Of a stretch of DNA of 60,634 bases, positions 56,529 to 60,634 are shown piece after piece. The translations under genes and the position numbers were made by a program. Source of the DNA: Candidatus Cloacimonadota bacterium (lineage in GTDB: Bacteria > Cloacimonadota > Cloacimonadia > Cloacimonadales > JAIOQZ01). Below the pieces are notes generated by a model. The model had not been told where the DNA came from. It saw only the letters and a program-made list of their open reading frames with translations, and searched no databases. Every line of letters starts with the position of its first letter. Position 1 is the first letter of the stretch. Location of the stretch: positions 1 to 60,634 of the forward strand of contig JAIOQZ010000060.1 of the NCBI GenBank assembly GCA_021108395.1, written 5' to 3'.

Positions 56529-59500
56529 ATGAAAGCGCAAAAGCGATTCTGGCTCATGGTGTTGATCGTAATGGCTGTTGCCGTGTGCGAGGGAGTGGAC
56601 TATCAGGCGACGTACAGCGCAGGCGATCTGTCGTTTGACATGGATCGCACAAATGTGTATGATATGATCATGCTTGATGGCCTTGGATTGACCAACGATC
56701 CTGGCATGCCCCAGCTTCCGGTGGAGTATGTCACGCTTATCATCCCCGCGAACATGGAGATAGGCAACATCACGGTATCCTCTTCTTCGCAGGCGATAAC
56801 AGGATCCTACTGGGTGTATCCGGGACAGGGTATCACAAGCCCATCAGATGATCCCGGTCCGTTCGTCGAGCCGGACAGCGTGGTTTACACCACCAACGCG
56901 CAGTACCCCGACCCCATAGTGGAAGTCGCGGGGTACGGTTTCTTCGACGGCAACGCGCATCTGGCGACACTCGCCATCCAGCCCCTTCAATACAATCCCG
57001 TCACTATGTCTCTTGAACTCACGACGTCGATTTCTATCGACCTGACCTTCACACCTGCGAACACTAATCCGGTGTATCCAGCAGTTCGCAGGGCGGAGAC
57101 ACAGGCGAGGGTAACCGACGCACTCACCAACATGGTCGCCAACCCTCAGGACATATCTTCGCGATACACCACGCCGATGCCCGATCAATCGGCGGAAGAT
57201 ATGGTCATCGTCTGCCCCGTCGAACTGGAGTCTGCACTCGAGGATTTCGTGCTCTGGAAACGCAGCAAGGGACTCAACGTGGTTGTGGAGACGCTCGAGG
57301 ATATCTACACGCAGTATCCCAACGGCGATCAGGTGATCCCTGGCGGCCTGGGCATCGACGATGACGCGGGCTCGACACGGCAATACCTGTACTCGATGTA
57401 TCTGACAAACGGCGTTTACTACGCCCTGCTGGTGGGGGATGATTCGATATGTCCGATAAGACAGGGATTTTATAATGATGAGTTGTTCTGGGACGAAGAC
57501 TTCATCATAGCTGACCTATATTATGCTGATTACAACGGAGACTGGAACGCTGATAATGATGAAAGGTATGGGGAGAAACATGAAGAAAACTCTGGTGACG
57601 CCCCCGACATGTATGCCGACATCATGATTGGCCGTCTCCTCGTAGAAGGAGGGGCGACAGGGCAGGAGCAAATCGCCAACTGGACCGAGAAGCTGCTGAC
57701 CTACGAGACGAATCCTGGGTATGGCGATGACGATTATCTGACGCGTGCGGTATTTACATCCTCCGATCAGTTTGTTTTTCAAGAAGGAACCGCAGCGATC
57801 ATTGAGCAAGCCATTTACAATCTCAGCCGGTTGGGTTTCGACAACATCCACTTAATTGAAGATCCGCCCGAAGGGGTCCTTGGTCTGCCGACAGGAAATC
57901 AAGTTATTGCAGCCATCAATGAAGGGACGGGAATCATCGGTCTCAACAATCATGGTCATGTTGAGGTGGCGTGGGTGGCAACAGAAAGCTCCGGAACTTC
58001 ACCTGTGCAGGCTATCGCTTCATTCAATAATTACGATCTCCTTGATGTCTATATTGTCAACGAGAGCTCGAATGGCTTCGACAACCTGAAAGCCAATGGC
58101 AAATATCCCATCCTTCATTCGTCGTGTTGTCATGTTGCCGGTTTCGATCTTGAAGTTGATACAATGTGCATGGCTCGCGCTTTCACAACAGCGATGCCAG
58201 ACAGAGGCGGGCCGGCATTTCTTGGCAATACGCGAGAGGGGTATTTCAATCCATCAACCAATCGCGAGAGATTGTTCTGTGAGCATCTTGCCGTCTTCAA
58301 CAACAAGAACATCGGGTTACTGCACGCTTCTTCACAAGCGGTGACAAATCCATGCCATAGAGTAACCTACGCCCTTAACCTCTTTGGCGACCCTGAGATG
58401 GAAGTCTGGACTGCTGCGCCACTGGATCTCGACGTCGCTTTCGACTTCACGAATCGTTCGATCACTGTCACTTCAGACGGATCACCTATGGAAGGCGCTG
58501 TGGTCGTGTTCACCTCTGCCGGTGGAGCGACAACTACCCAAACGACCACAGATGCAACAGGCGTCGCTTCCTGCGCTTATGATTATCAGACAGTCTGTGT
58601 GACCCAATATGGCTATAAACCTAACATGCACAGAATCGGATTGCCGAATGAGACCATCTCGTCCGACACGGAGCTGAAGTGGGACATGATCATCCCCACT
58701 GGTCGAACAGTAACCATCGACAATAGTACGCTTACGCTAAGCAGCTTTGGTGGCAGAAACGCCACAATCACGGTTGAGGACGGTGCGACATTGACGATTG
58801 GAAACGGCGTAACCATCGAGGGCGAGGCTGCAACGTTCATTCCCACTGCTGGATCTGACATCCAGGTCGAGATCCCCGGTAACAGCATCGAAGTATATGG
58901 TGATCTCATGTTTACCGGCGCGCCAATGTTTTTCTCTTCTGTAGGTTGGGACGGCATCCATTTGATCACTGCAAACTGTGTGTGCACTGGAGGCGTTTTC
59001 ATCAAGACACCTCTCGTGCTCGATGAACACTCGTCTTTTGCAGGCGATGATCTCAGCTTCACGGACTCACCCATCAATGTCGACACCAGCGACCTCGAGC
59101 TAGACGAGTGCGAGCTCTTGAACTCACCAATCAGCGGATTCTACTACGATCCGGGGCCCTTCCAACAGCAGCGTCATATCAATATCACTGACTCTGATCT
59201 GAGTGATTCGATGGAAGATCCGGCAGTATTACTCACGAACTATCCTGATTTCGAGTTCGCAGGGAACACGATATCCGACAACAGCATCGGGCTGTACATC
59301 GAAGAATCAGGATTATCGGGTCCGAGGTTGATAGAGGACAACATCATCGAGGATAACAGCCTTGCTGGCGTCGTGCTATATCACAGCTATGTCGAGTTGA
59401 GTGGGCATAACGTCATACGCAATAACAATCGCGGCATGATTGTGTATCACGATACAAACTGGGAAATGATCGGCGACAACGCATATCCCATGCAGACAGT

Positions 59501-60572
59501 GTATGGAAACACTCACGAAGAAATCCTGTTCGCGTATAACAGCGCCCCGACTGGAGCGACATTCTACTTCAATCAAATTAGTGATACGGATGTTAACCAC
59601 GAGTACGCTCTGATGAAGTGCTATACTACGCCTTCCAGCGTTATCGATGTCGCAGATAATAGCTGGGGCACGCTCTTCTCACCTTCGTTGGACCTGTTCC
59701 CAGAGGGATTATACGCATATCAGCCAATATGGGTACCCGGAAACCCGAGATCGACATCGTTCGATGACGAGGAGCTCTACGACATGGCTCAGCAGTATGA
59801 GAATGATGAAAGCTACTTGCTTGCCAAGTCAACCTACGAGGATCTGATAGAGGAGTATCCGTCGAGCAAGTTTGCAAAGCTATCAGCCAGCGCCCTGCTT
59901 GCTCTCGAGAAGCAACTCGGAAGCAACTACGAAGATTTACAAGCCTACTACGCATCGATCTGCACCGACAGCCTGGATGCGGAACTCACCCGTGTCTGCG
60001 ATTATCTCGATAACTACTGCAACCTGGAAATCGGGGAGTACGAGACTGCGATAGAATGGTTCGAGGCTGTTATTGATGACGCACCTACACTTGAGGACTC
60101 CGTGTACGCCGTCATCGATGCCGGTTTCACATACCTTCTCATGATGGAAAACGAAGAGGGAGGAGATAGAGGAGCTTATACTGGGCGCATGGCCTGGCTA
60201 AGACCGGAATCACAAAGCGCTCATGAAAAACGAAAAGCTGAACTCCTTGCTTTACTTTGGGGAGACTCTGAGGGTGAAGGACAAGATATCCCTGCAGTTG
60301 TTTCCATGACGCAGAACTACCCCAATCCGTTCAATCCGACCACAATGATCAAGTTCTCAATTCCTGACGAAGCGAGAGTAAAGCTGACAATCTACAACAT
60401 CAGAGGACAGCGTGTGGTTTCCTTGTTGGAAGACACACTGCCTTCAGGATTCCACGAGGTTGTGTGGAACGGTAAGGATGCTACGGGTCGAACCGTCTCA
60501 TCCGGTGTGTATTTCTATCGTCTCGAAACTGGGGATAGAACACTCACGAAAAAAATGCTTCTACTGAAATAA
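56529..60572 (+). CDS. gingipain-like C25 cysteine protease with beta-helix and T9SS domains
   Basis: AGGAGG lies 4 nt before ATG 56529; an ATG at 56526 is too close. The 1347-residue product has a signal peptide (about 1-22) and a propeptide-like domain (about 25-215). The C25 catalytic domain follows, with His in GLNNHGHVEVAW (near 472) and Cys in PILHSSCCHVAGFD (near 531), the two active residues of gingipains. GDPEMEVWT ends that domain. Next are an Ig-like domain (about 640-700), a right-handed beta-helix (about 720-1065) and a helical TPR-like stretch (about 1080-1215). The T9SS domain is last (about 1260-1347, YPNPFNPTTM, IYNIRGQRV, SSGVYFYRL). It likely degrades proteins outside the cell, and related peptidases also act as T9SS sortase. 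Confidence 0.92.
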   Translation: MKAQKRFWLMVLIVMAVAVCEGVDYQATYSAGDLSFDMDRTNVYDMIMLDGLGLTNDPGMPQLPVEYVTLIIPANMEIGNITVSSSSQAITGSYWVYPGQGITSPSDDPGPFVEPDSVVYTTNAQYPDPIVEVAGYGFFDGNAHLATLAIQPLQYNPVTMSLELTTSISIDLTFTPANTNPVYPAVRRAETQARVTDALTNMVANPQDISSRYTTPMPDQSAEDMVIVCPVELESALEDFVLWKRSKGLNVVVETLEDIYTQYPNGDQVIPGGLGIDDDAGSTRQYLYSMYLTNGVYYALLVGDDSICPIRQGFYNDELFWDEDFIIADLYYADYNGDWNADNDERYGEKHEENSGDAPDMYADIMIGRLLVEGGATGQEQIANWTEKLLTYETNPGYGDDDYLTRAVFTSSDQFVFQEGTAAIIEQAIYNLSRLGFDNIHLIEDPPEGVLGLPTGNQVIAAINEGTGIIGLNNHGHVEVAWVATESSGTSPVQAIASFNNYDLLDVYIVNESSNGFDNLKANGKYPILHSSCCHVAGFDLEVDTMCMARAFTTAMPDRGGPAFLGNTREGYFNPSTNRERLFCEHLAVFNNKNIGLLHASSQAVTNPCHRVTYALNLFGDPEMEVWTAAPLDLDVAFDFTNRSITVTSDGSPMEGAVVVFTSAGGATTTQTTTDATGVASCAYDYQTVCVTQYGYKPNMHRIGLPNETISSDTELKWDMIIPTGRTVTIDNSTLTLSSFGGRNATITVEDGATLTIGNGVTIEGEAATFIPTAGSDIQVEIPGNSIEVYGDLMFTGAPMFFSSVGWDGIHLITANCVCTGGVFIKTPLVLDEHSSFAGDDLSFTDSPINVDTSDLELDECELLNSPISGFYYDPGPFQQQRHINITDSDLSDSMEDPAVLLTNYPDFEFAGNTISDNSIGLYIEESGLSGPRLIEDNIIEDNSLAGVVLYHSYVELSGHNVIRNNNRGMIVYHDTNWEMIGDNAYPMQTVYGNTHEEILFAYNSAPTGATFYFNQISDTDVNHEYALMKCYTTPSSVIDVADNSWGTLFSPSLDLFPEGLYAYQPIWVPGNPRSTSFDDEELYDMAQQYENDESYLLAKSTYEDLIEEYPSSKFAKLSASALLALEKQLGSNYEDLQAYYASICTDSLDAELTRVCDYLDNYCNLEIGEYETAIEWFEAVIDDAPTLEDSVYAVIDAGFTYLLMMENEEGGDRGAYTGRMAWLRPESQSAHEKRKAELLALLWGDSEGEGQDIPAVVSMTQNYPNPFNPTTMIKFSIPDEARVKLTIYNIRGQRVVSLLEDTLPSGFHEVVWNGKDATGRTVSSGVYFYRLETGDRTLTKKMLLLK

Positions 60573-60634
60573 CCCGTTTTGTAGTGCACCCCTTGTCAAG
60601 ACCATTCTGTTGGCTGAATAAGGTGGATTCATTC

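Overview
The window comes from a bacterial chromosome with moderate GC. The organism most likely belongs to the FCB group. A Cloacimonadota-like lineage is my best guess, but no rRNA or taxonomic marker is present, so the phylum is an inference. The main clue is that eleven secreted proteins end in the same C-terminal block: a proline-rich NPFNPTT-like start, an IYNxRGQ core, an ASGxY strand and a basic tail such as RKMLLLK. This is the FlgD-Ig-like sorting domain of type IX secretion (T9SS) substrates. I see no T9SS machinery genes, only substrates.

Layout. (1) 1-7.3 kb: envelope genes, including a truncated T9SS substrate, a triple-repeat exported protein, an ECF sigma factor coupled to a beta-repeat protein, a lipoprotein and a large T9SS substrate. 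(2) 7.4-12.1 kb: a TauE/SafE permease, rph, two AT-rich unknown genes, dprA and obg. (3) 12.2-22.3 kb: a 1303-residue HEAT-repeat protein overlapping a T9SS substrate, an M1 metallopeptidase coupled to a transglutaminase-like/TPR protein, and an FG-GAP T9SS protein. (4) 22.5-28.9 kb: a tightly overlapping minus-strand operon of a DNRLRE-like lipoprotein, two SurA/PrsA-type chaperones, pgpA, yajC, def, fmt and a DUF116 protein. (5) 28.9-31.1 kb: dnaA with DnaA-box-like sites on both sides, so a candidate oriC. (6) 31.1-33.8 kb: an MFS transporter, a lipoprotein and groES with a CIRCE-like operator, followed by a 188-bp near-perfect palindrome. (7) 33.9-42.1 kb: three T9SS proteins (a lamin-tail-like protein and two beta-helix proteins) around a stretch of decayed T9SS gene remnants. 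(8) 42.4-53.3 kb: a defence island. (9) 53.4-60.6 kb: two tandemly duplicated FG-GAP T9SS proteins and a gingipain-like C25 protease with T9SS tail.

The defence island is the most novel part. It starts with the N-terminal part of a type I restriction HsdR, fused in frame to the last residues of a T9SS sorting tail. Next comes a 1271-residue protein with an N-terminal PD-(D/E)xK-type nuclease motif, a STAND-type NTPase core and a long C-terminal region. This is the architecture of Avs-like antiphage sensors, although I cannot assign it to a named family. It is followed by a type III restriction subunit, a type III methyltransferase broken by two frameshifts, and a short HsdS-like C-terminal remnant. 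The HsdR and HsdS pieces at the two ends suggest that the island was built inside, or replaced, an older type I system.

Regulation. Several minus-strand secreted-protein genes have a TTGAC(A/T) box followed 16-19 nt downstream by a TATAAT-like box. The lipoprotein gene at 4.2 kb has TTGGCT and TATGAT 17 nt apart. Many genes are linked by ATGA overlaps. I saw no tRNA, rRNA, CRISPR array or intact insertion sequence.
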